Shown: piece by piece, positions 12,517-20,062 of the stretch
Layout: the number at the start of each line of letters is the position of its first letter
Position numbering within the stretch: the first letter of the stretch is position 1
Made by a program: the position numbers and the translations under genes
Notes under the pieces: model-generated
What the model was told of the DNA's origin: nothing
Databases searched by the model: none
What the model saw: the letters and a program-made list of their open reading frames with translations, nothing else
Source: JAVBQU01 sp031548675
GTDB lineage: Bacteria > Bacteroidota > Bacteroidia > Bacteroidales > P3
DNA: 22,347 bases
Assembly: GCA_031548675.1 (NCBI GenBank)
Contig: JAVBQU010000193.1
Location: forward strand, 1 to 22,347
Reading direction: 5' to 3'

Positions 12517-14646
12517 TTATTTCTTAACCGGATTTTTATATTCCATATCCAGATTATAGAAAGTAAATGCCCACATATCCGCCGCTTCCTGTATGATTTT
12601 AGCAGTGGATTTTCCAGCCCCATGTCCTGCCATAGTTTCGATGCGGATTAAAACCGGATTATCGCATTTCTGTTTAGCTTGCAGTTCAGCAATAAATTTG
12701 AAAGAGTGAGCCGGAACAACGCGGTCGTCGTGGTCGGCAGTAGTAACCAAAGTAGCCGGATAGCAAACGCCCTCTTTTACATTATGTATAGGAGAATATT
12801 TTATCAGGTTTTGGAATTGGGCTAACGAATCGCTTGAGCCGTAGTCGGTTTCCCAAGCCCAGCCGATTGTAAATTTGTGGTAACGTAGCATATCCATAAC
12901 ACCAACTTGGGGCAGAGCTACGCCGAATAAATCAGGGCGCTGGGTCATACAAGCTCCTACTAATAAACCACCATTAGAACCGCCTTGTATCGCTATTTTC
13001 TTAGCCTCAGTATATTTTTCTTTAATCAGGTATTCGGCTGCCGCAATAAAATCATCAAAAACGTTTTGTTTTTTAAGCTTCGTTCCCGCTTCGTGCCATT
13101 TTTCGCCAAACTCACCGCCGCCACGTAAGTTTGCCGTTACACAGATTCCTCCATTTTCTAAAAACAACATCCGGCTTACGCTGAACGAAGGCGTTAAGCT
13201 GATATTAAAACCGCCGTAGCCATAAAGCAATAAAGGATTTTTACCGTCTTTTTTCATACCCTCTTTGTAGGTAATAAACATCGGAACCTTAGTACCGTCT
13301 TTGCTGACATAGAAGACTTGTTCGCTTACATATTTAGAAGGTTTGAAAGCCATCTGGATTTGTTTGTAAACCTCCGATTTCAGGTTAGATACATCCATTT
13401 TATAAATACATCCCGGATTGGTAAACGAAGTAAAACCGTAAAACATTTCGTTCGATTCCTTTTCTCCGGTTATCGCATTTACAGTTCCGATTTCAGGCAA
13501 TTTAATATCCTGCTCATATTTTCCATCCTGAGCAAAAACGTTTAATTTGCTAGAAGCATTATGCAGATATTTCGCAATAATTTTATTCCCGATAAAAGAA
13601 GTACTTTGCAGCACATCCTCTTTCTCGGCAATCACATCTGTAAATTGGGTAGTTTTCGCATTAAACTTTACCAATTTATAATTCGGAGCACCCGCATTGG
13701 TAATAATAAATAAATCGTCACCGATATTATCAACCACCCCATAATCAGAACCAAAAGTATTAACCACCGTTGTAAAAGGAGCAACCAACTTATCCAATTT
13801 ATGCATCATCAAAGTATTACCCTTTTCGCCACCTTTCTCAATAGTCAAAATCAAGAATTGCTCACCCTCAGTAGTACCAGCCGAAAAAGTTTTTAAAGAA
13901 GAAGATTTATCCTCATAAATCAAGATATCCTTGCTTTGCTCAGTACCCATTTTGTGGTAATACACCTTTTGAAATTCATTCTTTTGTGATAAAGCACTGC
14001 CTTTAGGAGCATCATAAGCACTGTAGAAAAAACCATCCTGATACCAAGCAATCCCCGAAAATTTCACCCATTTGATTACATCCGTCAAATCCTTGCCATC
14101 AATAGTTTTAGTATGAATCTCGTTCCAGTCCGAACCACCTGTAGAAAGCATATAAGCTACCGTTTTACCATCCTTCGAAATGCTTACTTGCCCCAATGAA
14201 GTAGTACCATCTTTCGATAAAGTGTTAGGGTCAATCAAAACACGTTCCGCAGCCGTAAGATTATCTTTCACATACAAAACAGCCTGATTTTGTATCCCGT
14301 TGTTTTTAGAAAAGAAATACTTTCCTGCTTTTTTCCAAGGAGTTCCTTCTTTCGGATAATTCCACATATCCGTTAAAGCCTTTTCCATATCCGCACGGTA
14401 AGGAATTTGAGCCAGATAATCGAAGGTAACCTTATTTTGAGCTTTCACCCATTCCGCAGTTTCAGCAGAACGGTCGTCTTCGAGCCAGCGGTAAGGATCC
14501 GCTATTTCCTGCCCAAAATACACATCTTTTTGATCCCCTTTTTTGGTTTCGGGATATTTTACCGAAATTTTCGGTTGTTTGGGCTGTTTCTGAGAACAAG
14601 AAAACAACAAGCAGCCTGCCGACAGAATTACTAACATTTTTTTCAT
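12517..14646 (-). CDS. Prolyl oligopeptidase (S9A), lipoprotein
   Basis: A 709-residue serine peptidase that cleaves after proline in short peptides. A lipoprotein signal (LLFSC, Cys17) anchors it to a periplasmic or outer membrane face. The N-terminal segment (about 28-110: VKYPETKKGDQKDVYFGQEIADPYRWLEDD) and the seven-bladed propeller (about 110-440) precede the alpha/beta hydrolase domain. The catalytic triad is visible as Ser557 in GGSNGG, Asp640 in TADHDDRVVP and His675 in AGHGAG. The length is typical of the family. It has a consensus promoter (14682-14712) and is monocistronic. Bacteroidota often carry such an enzyme with a lipid anchor. Confidence 0.94.
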   Translation of the reverse strand: MKKMLVILSAGCLLFSCSQKQPKQPKISVKYPETKKGDQKDVYFGQEIADPYRWLEDDRSAETAEWVKAQNKVTFDYLAQIPYRADMEKALTDMWNYPKEGTPWKKAGKYFFSKNNGIQNQAVLYVKDNLTAAERVLIDPNTLSKDGTTSLGQVSISKDGKTVAYMLSTGGSDWNEIHTKTIDGKDLTDVIKWVKFSGIAWYQDGFFYSAYDAPKGSALSQKNEFQKVYYHKMGTEQSKDILIYEDKSSSLKTFSAGTTEGEQFLILTIEKGGEKGNTLMMHKLDKLVAPFTTVVNTFGSDYGVVDNIGDDLFIITNAGAPNYKLVKFNAKTTQFTDVIAEKEDVLQSTSFIGNKIIAKYLHNASSKLNVFAQDGKYEQDIKLPEIGTVNAITGEKESNEMFYGFTSFTNPGCIYKMDVSNLKSEVYKQIQMAFKPSKYVSEQVFYVSKDGTKVPMFITYKEGMKKDGKNPLLLYGYGGFNISLTPSFSVSRMLFLENGGICVTANLRGGGEFGEKWHEAGTKLKKQNVFDDFIAAAEYLIKEKYTEAKKIAIQGGSNGGLLVGACMTQRPDLFGVALPQVGVMDMLRYHKFTIGWAWETDYGSSDSLAQFQNLIKYSPIHNVKEGVCYPATLVTTADHDDRVVPAHSFKFIAELQAKQKCDNPVLIRIETMAGHGAGKSTAKIIQEAADMWAFTFYNLDMEYKNPVKK

Positions 14647-14681
14647 AAAGCTTTAGGATTAAAATTTAATAAATTGAAGCA

Positions 14682-14712
14682 CAAAGTTACATGAAAAGTA
14701 CATGATACCAAA
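14682..14712 (-). promoter_or_regulatory. Prolyl oligopeptidase promoter
   Basis: On the minus strand, TTTG (14712-14709), exactly 19 bases, then TAACTTTG (14689-14682): a full match to the Bacteroidota promoter consensus, 36 bases before the ATG. Confidence 0.75.
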
Positions 14713-14764
14713 GTTTTATCAATATAAATGAGAGCAATGAACTATGAACGGAAAAAAGTACATC

Positions 14765-14828
14765 CGTCATTGCAGAACAGAGCGAAGCAATTCCCTTTTT
14801 GAAAACAGGCAATGTGTAACGAGCGGCG
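14765..14828. repeat. Degenerate CGTCATTGC-type repeat
   Basis: CGTCATTGCAGAACAGAGCG followed by AAGCAATTCCC, then GGCAATGTGTAACGAGCGGC about 25 bases later. This resembles the arms of the 1795-1890 element but is heavily decayed. Confidence 0.4.
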
Positions 14829-14956
14829 GGAAAATCTAATTATGAATTGAGATATGAGTTGGCAGATACAAGGCAAAACTTTATAAACTTTCAATCCCCA
14901 ATTTCATTACACACAAAAATGAGAGTTGTTCTGTGAATAACTTACAAGCTGATTCC

Positions 14957-14987
14957 TTGTTTGATTATAGGGAATGATGTAAGTTTG
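14957..14987 (+). promoter_or_regulatory. Candidate promoter for the permease gene
   Basis: TAAGTTTG (14980-14987) matches TAnnTTTG, with TTGT at the 19-base spacing (14957-14960) and a true TTTG three bases closer. It ends 30 bases before the start codon. Confidence 0.45.
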
Positions 14988-15017
14988 TATATAAAATAAG
15001 AATCAACAACCCTCAAC

Positions 15018-16016
15018 GTGGCTTTTTTATCCGGCAAAAAACTATTTATCCTATTAGCATGCATAGTAATTATTCTGCTTTGCATGTTGACGGCTTTGGT
15101 GCTGGGTTCAGCCGATATTTCGTTCAGCGAAATAGGACAGATTCTATTCTCTTCCCACGCTTCCGATGCCAAAGAATTTATTATCTGGCAGATTCGTTTT
15201 CCCCGTATTATACTAGCCATGTTTACAGGTTCAGCCTTGGCAGTATGCGGGGCAGCCTATCAATCCATATTCCGCAATCCACTGTCCGAACCCTACATCT
15301 TGGGCGTTTCGTCCGGAGCATCGTTAGGAGCAGCCATTGCCATTGTGCTGGGCTTAGAATCTTTTTTGCTGGGCATTAGTGGTTTGGCTTTTATGTTTTC
15401 CCTGCTCACCGTTTTTTTGATTTACCAGATTGCCTCTACCGGTAACCGCATGCAGACTACAACCCTATTGCTTTCCGGTGTCTCGTTTAATTTTCTGATA
15501 GCTGCCATTATTTCATTTCTCGTTATTCTGAATAAAGATAAAATGGACAAAATTATTTTCTGGACTATGGGCAGCATGGCTTCCGCTACATGGAGTCAGG
15601 TGCAGATATTAGTTCCCTGTGTAGTAATAGGAATTACGATAATATATATTTTTGCCAAAGACCTCAATATATTACTCGTCGGTACAAGCACCGCTCAAAA
15701 CTTGGGTGTAGAAGTAGAGAAAGTAAAGAAAATCATACTCTTTTTTTCCACCCTTATGGTGGCTGTTGCCGTCTCTTTTACAGGCGTAATTGGGTTTGTA
15801 GGCTTTGTAGTACCCCATCTGATACGCTTATGCGTCGGTCCCGACAATCGGAAAGTAATACCCTATTCCATGTTTGGCGGAGCTGTCTTTGTGCTGTTGG
15901 CAGATACCATTGCCCGTATGGCATTATCAGGAGGCGAATTGCCTGTAGGCAGCATCACGGCTTTGGTAGGAGCTCCCTTTTTCTTGTTTTTACTATATAA
16001 GGCAAAATTGAGATGA
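15018..16016 (+). CDS. btuC: FecCD/BtuC-type ABC transporter permease
   Basis: A 332-residue inner-membrane permease with about ten hydrophobic helices. Family hallmarks are NPLSEPYILGVSSGASLGA (87-105), VIGFVGFVVPHLIRLCVG (257-274) with PDNRKVIP after it, and SGGELPVGSITALVGAPFF near the end. It starts with GTG. The family moves cobalamin, heme or Fe-siderophores together with a periplasmic binding protein and an ATPase. The B12 block upstream makes cobalamin the best guess, but no binding-protein gene is next to it and there is no riboswitch of its own. Its stop codon overlaps the ATG of a truncated ATPase start (16013-16081), showing the ancestral ATGA coupling to btuD. Confidence 0.87.
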   Translation: MAFLSGKKLFILLACIVIILLCMLTALVLGSADISFSEIGQILFSSHASDAKEFIIWQIRFPRIILAMFTGSALAVCGAAYQSIFRNPLSEPYILGVSSGASLGAAIAIVLGLESFLLGISGLAFMFSLLTVFLIYQIASTGNRMQTTTLLLSGVSFNFLIAAIISFLVILNKDKMDKIIFWTMGSMASATWSQVQILVPCVVIGITIIYIFAKDLNILLVGTSTAQNLGVEVEKVKKIILFFSTLMVAVAVSFTGVIGFVGFVVPHLIRLCVGPDNRKVIPYSMFGGAVFVLLADTIARMALSGGELPVGSITALVGAPFFLFLLYKAKLR

Positions 16017-16081
16017 TACTAAGCGTTGAAAATCTATATTTTCGGTATAAAGAAAAATCTATCCTCAATGTCGTTAACTAG
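16013..16081 (+). pseudogene. Truncated copy of the start of the ABC ATPase gene
   Basis: The first 22 codons (MILSVENLYFRYKEKSILNV and two more) closely match the start of the intact ATPase at 16406, then a TAG stops the frame. About ten bases differ across 66 positions, some synonymous (GTT/GTC, TTT/TTC, AAT/AAC) and some not (Tyr/His, Ser/Ile, Val/Gly, Val/Ile). The pattern fits a diverged relative rather than a fresh duplication. The ATG overlaps the permease stop (ATGA), the arrangement expected of the original btuD. Confidence 0.8.
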
Positions 16082-16116
16082 TTATATGACAAAAAATGAA
16101 GATAGCCTTTGTGACA

Positions 16117-16334
16117 GGCATAATAAAAAATGCGTTAAGAAAAAACAAACTTTACAGTGTTAAAAACAAAAAACAAGCGATGAATTCTATTAGTATTAAA
16201 GAAAATAGGATGTACCAGAATCTACAAGAGAGTAATTAATATCAACCTTTTTTTGTTTAGCAGAAAAGTAAGTTTTTTTAGCTGTTTTTTATTCAGCCTT
16301 GACTTTTTGTTACTTTTGGGTTAAGCCAAAAGTA
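16117..16334. repeat. 218-bp dispersed repeat, copy A
   Basis: Aligns along its full length with 19733-19950. Well-conserved blocks include AATAAAAAATGCGTT, GGATGTACCAGAA, CAACCTTTTTTTGTTTAG, AAGTTTTTTTAGCT and TTTTTTATTCAGCCTTGAC. The 3' end is a palindrome TACTTTTGG-GTTAAG-CCAAAAGTA (16311-16334). No ORF and no clear terminal repeats or target-site duplication. It could be a non-autonomous mobile element or a conserved intergenic RNA. Confidence 0.8.
16288..16318 (+). promoter_or_regulatory. Possible promoter inside repeat copy A
   Basis: TACTTTTG (16311-16318) matches the -7 consensus, with TTTA (16288-16291) at exactly the 19-base spacing, one base from TTTG. It lies 88 bases before the intact ATPase gene and might restore its transcription. 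Confidence 0.4.
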
Positions 16335-16405
16335 AAATGTATGGACTTAATCATTGGTTTTTTATAGCACGAAAAAGGATTAAACCATAAAAATGGATAT
16401 ATGAA

Positions 16406-17158
16406 ATGATACTAAGCGTCGAAAATCTACATTTCCGGTATAAAGAAAAAATCATCCTCAACGGTATTAACTTAACCATTGAGCAAGGAAAGATTTATGC
16501 CATTGCCGGACAAAATGGTACAGGCAAAACAACTCTGCTCAAATGTCTTTCCGGCAATCTGCCAAGCCCTAAAAATACCATTCAGCTTTTCGGTAAAGAT
16601 TTGTTCAGTTACAAAGCCAAAGCTTTAGCCCAGCATCTTTCAGTAGTATCGCAGCGGAGTTATATGCAATTCGAATTTTCGGTTTACGATATTGTAGCTA
16701 TGGGACGTTTCCCCTATCAAACCCGTTTGCAAAACGATACAGAAGCCGATATCCGGATTATAGAAGAAGCCATGCAGATGACCGATATTTCGCACCTGCG
16801 TAATATGTCCGTTCAAAAAATAAGCGGAGGAGAATTTCAACGGGTTATGATTGCAAGAGCCATTGCCCAGCAAACCGACATCATGCTGCTGGATGAACCC
16901 GTTTCCAATCTCGACTTGAGGCATCAATTGGAGGCTTTAGAACTTTTAGTACAGTTAAAAAATCAGCAAAAAACCATCATTATTATCCTGCACGACCTGA
17001 ATCTAATAAACCAATATGCCGATCATTTGTTTCTGCTACAAAATGGCGGCTTATTTGCAGAAGGTAAACCAAAAGATATTTTAACGCCGGATAACATCAG
17101 CAAGGTGTTTTCTATTCAGGCAAAAATTACTGAACATACTATTTCATATTCGATTTAA
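16406..17158 (+). CDS. btuD: FecE/BtuD-type ABC transporter ATPase
   Basis: A 250-residue ATP-hydrolysing subunit that partners the permease at 15018. Walker A is GQNGTGKTT (35-43), the Q-loop Gln is near 83, the signature is SGGEFQR (140-146), Walker B is DIMLLDEP (158-165) and the switch His is 196 (ILHD). All key residues are intact. The length is normal for the family. Here it is separated from the permease by a repeat-bearing insert, with a truncated copy of its own start left behind at 16013-16081. Substrate is inferred as cobalamin from the wider neighbourhood; an Fe-siderophore or heme substrate cannot be excluded. Confidence 0.88.
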   Translation: MILSVENLHFRYKEKIILNGINLTIEQGKIYAIAGQNGTGKTTLLKCLSGNLPSPKNTIQLFGKDLFSYKAKALAQHLSVVSQRSYMQFEFSVYDIVAMGRFPYQTRLQNDTEADIRIIEEAMQMTDISHLRNMSVQKISGGEFQRVMIARAIAQQTDIMLLDEPVSNLDLRHQLEALELLVQLKNQQKTIIIILHDLNLINQYADHLFLLQNGGLFAEGKPKDILTPDNISKVFSIQAKITEHTISYSI

Positions 17159-17165
17159 AAAAAAT

Positions 17166-17173
17166 TATCTTTG
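17166..17173 (+). promoter_or_regulatory. Candidate lgt promoter (-7 box)
   Basis: TATCTTTG matches TAnnTTTG, 26 bases before the lgt ATG and overlapping the end of the ATPase gene's downstream flank. The upstream box is TTTC at 20-base spacing. Confidence 0.5.
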
Positions 17174-17199
17174 CATCATTATTCTAAAATAATTATTCA

Positions 17200-18063
17200 A
17201 TGCTCAATTTTATTCCATGGAATGTAAATCCTGTTATATTTCAACTTGGTCCTATTGGTATACGATGGTATAGCCTCCTGTTTGCCTCAGGATTTGTGTT
17301 TGGCTATTTAATATTATCCAAATATTTTAAGAAAGAAAAAGCCCCGCAGGTTTGGCTCGATACCATTGGGTTCGCTATGTTCATAGGAATATTAGTCGGA
17401 GCAAGGGTAGGGCACTGCCTGTTTTACGAACCCGAAATATTTTTGCATAATCCCTTAGAAGTTATTCTACCCTTTACCCATACCCGCTCCGGATGGGAGT
17501 TTACCGGATTTCAGGGCTTATCAAGTCACGGCGGAGCCATTGGAGCATTATTAGCTTTTGCTTATGTTACCTATAAAACCAAACTTCCCATACTTTGGAT
17601 TTTAGACCGTGTAGTAATAGTAACAGCCTTAACAGGATGCCTTATTCGTCTCGGAAACCTAATGAATTCTGAAATTTACGGACATGTAACCAATATGCCT
17701 TGGGGATTTATTTTTGTACGCGATCATCAAACCTTGCCCCATCACCCTACTCAGATTTATGAAGCCCTTTCGTACCTTTCCATATTCTTTCTCTTAAGGT
17801 ATTTATACCTAAAAGATTTTACTAAGACTAAACCGGGCTTATTAACAGGCGTATTTTTTGTAACCATTTTTACCGCCCGTTTTATTATTGAATTCTGGAA
17901 AGAAGTACAGGTAACTTTTGAGCAAAGTATGCTTTTAGATATGGGACAAATACTAAGTATTCCTTTTGTTCTTATATGGGTAGCCCTTATCGTTATGGCA
18001 TGGAAAGATAAACTTCAATTCAAACCTCCGCTGCCTAAGGTGGTAGAGAAAAAGAAAAAATAA
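17200..18063 (+). CDS. lgt: Prolipoprotein diacylglyceryl transferase
   Basis: A 287-residue inner-membrane enzyme that transfers diacylglycerol from phosphatidylglycerol to the lipobox Cys, the first step of lipoprotein maturation. The signature RLGNLMNSEIYG is at 150-161, GLSSHGGAIG at 106-115 (with His110) and the start IRWYSLLFASGF at 21-32. About seven membrane segments are seen. The C-terminus is Lys-rich (VVEKKKK). It would act on the lipoproteins encoded nearby, such as the BtuG-like, DUF4403 and peptidase proteins. It starts 41 bases after the ATPase gene. Confidence 0.96.
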   Translation: MLNFIPWNVNPVIFQLGPIGIRWYSLLFASGFVFGYLILSKYFKKEKAPQVWLDTIGFAMFIGILVGARVGHCLFYEPEIFLHNPLEVILPFTHTRSGWEFTGFQGLSSHGGAIGALLAFAYVTYKTKLPILWILDRVVIVTALTGCLIRLGNLMNSEIYGHVTNMPWGFIFVRDHQTLPHHPTQIYEALSYLSIFFLLRYLYLKDFTKTKPGLLTGVFFVTIFTARFIIEFWKEVQVTFEQSMLLDMGQILSIPFVLIWVALIVMAWKDKLQFKPPLPKVVEKKKK

Positions 18064-18167
18064 GTTTTTCATATATTATGATTCAACTATAACTTGGCTA
18101 ATTATAAAAGATGAATTCCTTACGAGCGATAAAGGTAAAAAAAACATGAAATATTGAAACTTGAAAT

Positions 18168-18191
18168 CTGAAATCAACAGCTCAACAACTA
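18168..18191 (+). repeat. Shared G-poor leader motif, copy 2
   Basis: CTGAAATCAACAGCTCAACA, nearly identical to 5810-5833, here 24 bases before the purC ATG. Confidence 0.5.
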
Positions 18192-18214
18192 AACAATTAA
18201 ACAAAAATAGACAC

Positions 18215-19165
18215 ATGAAACAAGCAATCACAAAAACCAATTTTCAATTTCCTAAACAAAACGGATTATATGTAGGAAAAGTGAGAGATGTTTACAATAT
18301 AAATAACCAGCATTTAGTAATGATTGTAAGCGATCGTATATCCGCATTCGATGTGGTTTTACCCAAAGGTATTCCTTACAAAGGGCAGGTTTTAAACCAG
18401 ATTGCCGCTAAGTTTTTAGATGCGACTTCAGACATTGTTCCAAACTGGAAAATAGCCACTCCCGACCCTATGGTAACAGTAGGTAGATTATGCGAACCGT
18501 TTAAAGTAGAAATGGTTGTAAGAGGGTATTTATCAGGTCATGCATGGCGCGAATACCAAGCCGGAAAACGGTCATTATGCGGAATGCCTATGCCCGACGG
18601 CATGAAAGAAAATGATAAATTTCCCCAGCCGATTATTACCCCTACTACCAAAGAAGATGTAGGACATGATGAGGATATCTCTAAGGAAGAAATCTTACGA
18701 TTGGGTTTAGTTTCGAAAGACGACTATGAACAATTGGAAAAATACACGCTGGCTTTGTTTCAACGCGGAACAGAAATGGCTGCCAAGCGAGGTCTGATAT
18801 TGGTAGATACCAAATATGAATTCGGGAAAGCCGATGGTAAAATCTTTTTGATAGATGAAATCCATACACCCGATTCTTCCCGTTATTTTTATGCCGAAGG
18901 TTACGAAGAAAGACAAAAAAACGGAGAAAAACAACGTCAGCTATCCAAAGAGTTTGTACGCGAATGGTTGATGGAAAACGGATTTCAAGGCAAAGACGGA
19001 CAAAAAGCACCTGAAATGACGGAAGAATTTATCAACCAAGTATCAGAACGCTACATTGAATTATATGAAAATATAGTAGGCGAAAAATTTGTACGGGCAG
19101 ATGCAGATAATATTTTAAATAGACTCGAAAAAAATATTACTCAGTTTTTAAGCCAAGGATTATAA
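18215..19165 (+). CDS. purC: SAICAR synthetase (purine synthesis)
   Basis: A 316-residue enzyme that joins CAIR and aspartate using ATP to make SAICAR in de novo purine synthesis. Motifs: GKVRDVYNI (21-29), VSDRISAFDVVLPKGIPYKG, VRGYLSGHAWREY, and the C-terminal signature LVDTKYEFG with LIDEIHTPDSSRYF. The frame is open from 18161, but the extra 18 codons are the CAAC-rich leader shared with 5810-5833, so the ATG at 18215 (MKQAITKTNF) is chosen. It belongs to the longer form of PurC common in Bacteroidota. Neighbours lgt and mscL are unrelated in pathway. Confidence 0.96.
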   Translation: MKQAITKTNFQFPKQNGLYVGKVRDVYNINNQHLVMIVSDRISAFDVVLPKGIPYKGQVLNQIAAKFLDATSDIVPNWKIATPDPMVTVGRLCEPFKVEMVVRGYLSGHAWREYQAGKRSLCGMPMPDGMKENDKFPQPIITPTTKEDVGHDEDISKEEILRLGLVSKDDYEQLEKYTLALFQRGTEMAAKRGLILVDTKYEFGKADGKIFLIDEIHTPDSSRYFYAEGYEERQKNGEKQRQLSKEFVREWLMENGFQGKDGQKAPEMTEEFINQVSERYIELYENIVGEKFVRADADNILNRLEKNITQFLSQGL

Positions 19166-19185
19166 TCAGTTTTAAAAGTAAAATC

Positions 19186-19220
19186 AAGCCCTCACAGGTT
19201 TTTAAAACCTGTGAGGGCTT
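19186..19220. terminator. Terminator-like hairpin between purC and mscL
   Basis: AAGCCCTCACAGGTTTT and its complement form a near-perfect stem of at least 15 bp, 20 bases after the purC stop and ending 17 bases before the mscL ATG. No strong T-tract follows. It overlaps a spurious GTG start (19211) of the mscL frame. Confidence 0.6.
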
Positions 19221-19237
19221 CAGATAAATATAAAAAT

Positions 19238-19666
19238 ATGAATATTCTACAAGAATTCAAACAGTTTGCCATGCGGGGCAATGTTATCGATATGGCAGTA
19301 GGGGTTGTATTGGGCGGTGCATTTGGTAAAATAGTAAGTTCAGTAGTTTCCGATATCATTATGCCTCCTGTTGGAGTTCTAGTGGGAGGGGTTAATTTTA
19401 CAGACCTTAAGGTTTTATTGAAAGAAGCAACTGTTGATGCAGCCGGAAAAGCCATGCCCGCAGTAACACTGAATTATGGTAATTTCCTGCAAGTTATTTT
19501 TGATTTCCTGATTATAGCATTTTCAATTTTTATGATTGTAAAAATTATCAATAGATTATATCAAAAGAAACCTGCAGAAGCAGCTCCCGAAACTCCACCC
19601 GCTCCAAGTAAAGAGGAAGAATTATTGACAGAAATCAGAGATTTACTAAAACAGCAAAAACAATAA
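19238..19666 (+). CDS. mscL: Large-conductance mechanosensitive channel
   Basis: A 142-residue inner-membrane channel that opens under high membrane tension to release solutes on osmotic down-shock. The N-terminal helix EFKQFAMRGNVIDMAVGVVLGGAFGKIV (6-33) is the family signature covering TM1, with the pore-constriction region in it. TM2 is at about 84-106 (VIFDFLIIAFSIFMIVKIIN), and the Glu/Lys-rich C-terminal bundle ends TEIRDLLKQQKQ. The ATG at 19238 is chosen over the upstream GTG, which lies in a hairpin. Confidence 0.95.
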   Translation: MNILQEFKQFAMRGNVIDMAVGVVLGGAFGKIVSSVVSDIIMPPVGVLVGGVNFTDLKVLLKEATVDAAGKAMPAVTLNYGNFLQVIFDFLIIAFSIFMIVKIINRLYQKKPAEAAPETPPAPSKEEELLTEIRDLLKQQKQ

Positions 19667-19732
19667 TTATATTGACTATCATTTGTGGATTAGAACTAAG
19701 CATCTTAAATAAAAAGAAGGAAAAAACGGATT

Positions 19733-19950
19733 GGCCTAATAAAAAATGCGTTGAGAAAAAACAAACTTTGATGCGTTAAAAACAAAAAGTAGGCGATAAA
19801 GTAAATTAGGGTCACAAAAGATTGGATGTACCAGAAACTATATGAGAGCAATTTGATTCAACCTTTTTTTGTTTAGCATAAAAGGAAGTTTTTTTAGCTA
19901 TTTTTTATTCAGCCTTGACCTTTTGTTACTTTTGGGTCAAGCCAAAAGTA
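19733..19950. repeat. 218-bp dispersed repeat, copy B
   Basis: Matches 16117-16334 from GGCNTAATAAAAAATGCGTT to the palindrome TACTTTTGG-GTCAAG-CCAAAAGTA (19927-19950), with the greatest divergence in the middle. Same orientation as copy A. Here it sits in a convergent gap, where a promoter for a neighbouring gene would be of no use. Confidence 0.8.
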
Positions 19951-19998
19951 GAAGCAAAAAAATAGCAATATACTGGTAGCTATATAGGTTTTATAGTT

Positions 19999-20038
19999 AA
20001 AAAAGGGTTAGTATCACTAAGATTGCTAACCCTTTTTT
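19999..20038. terminator. Bidirectional terminator between mscL and ndh
   Basis: AAAAAAGGGTTAG (19999-20011) and CTAACCCTTTTTT (20026-20038) form a 13-bp stem whose arms supply a T-tract on each strand. It would end transcription from both convergent genes. Confidence 0.85.
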
Positions 20039-20062
20039 GTATAATTCATATCAAATGCCAAT

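Larger units (their letters stand above)
14647..15017. other. Divergent intergenic region
   Basis: Between the divergent peptidase and permease genes. It contains the peptidase promoter, a degenerate CGTCATTGC-type repeat (about 14765-14828) and a candidate permease promoter. I see no gene and no second cobalamin riboswitch. Confidence 0.6.
16082..16405. other. Insert between the permease and intact ATPase
   Basis: About 324 bases, of which 16117-16334 is a dispersed repeat also found at 19733-19950. The last 70 bases before the ATPase start are not repeated in this window. No coding region is seen. Confidence 0.7.
19667..20062. other. Intergenic region with repeat copy B and terminator
   Basis: Between convergent mscL and ndh. 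Positions 19733-19950 are the second copy of the 218-bp repeat and 19999-20038 a bidirectional terminator. I see no gene in the remainder. Confidence 0.7.

Noticed and set aside
14860..15017. Possible second cobalamin riboswitch before the permease
   Set aside because: None of the conserved aptamer blocks seen at 1391-1578 are present.
16117..16334. Insertion sequence with its own transposase
   Set aside because: The repeat has no open frame of useful length and no clear terminal inverted repeats, so it is at most a non-autonomous element.
18161..18214. Upstream start for purC
   Set aside because: The extra codons come from the repeated CAAC-rich leader; the family N-terminus starts at 18215.
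19211..19237. GTG start for mscL
   Set aside because: It lies within the hairpin at 19186-19220; the ATG at 19238 gives the standard MscL start.
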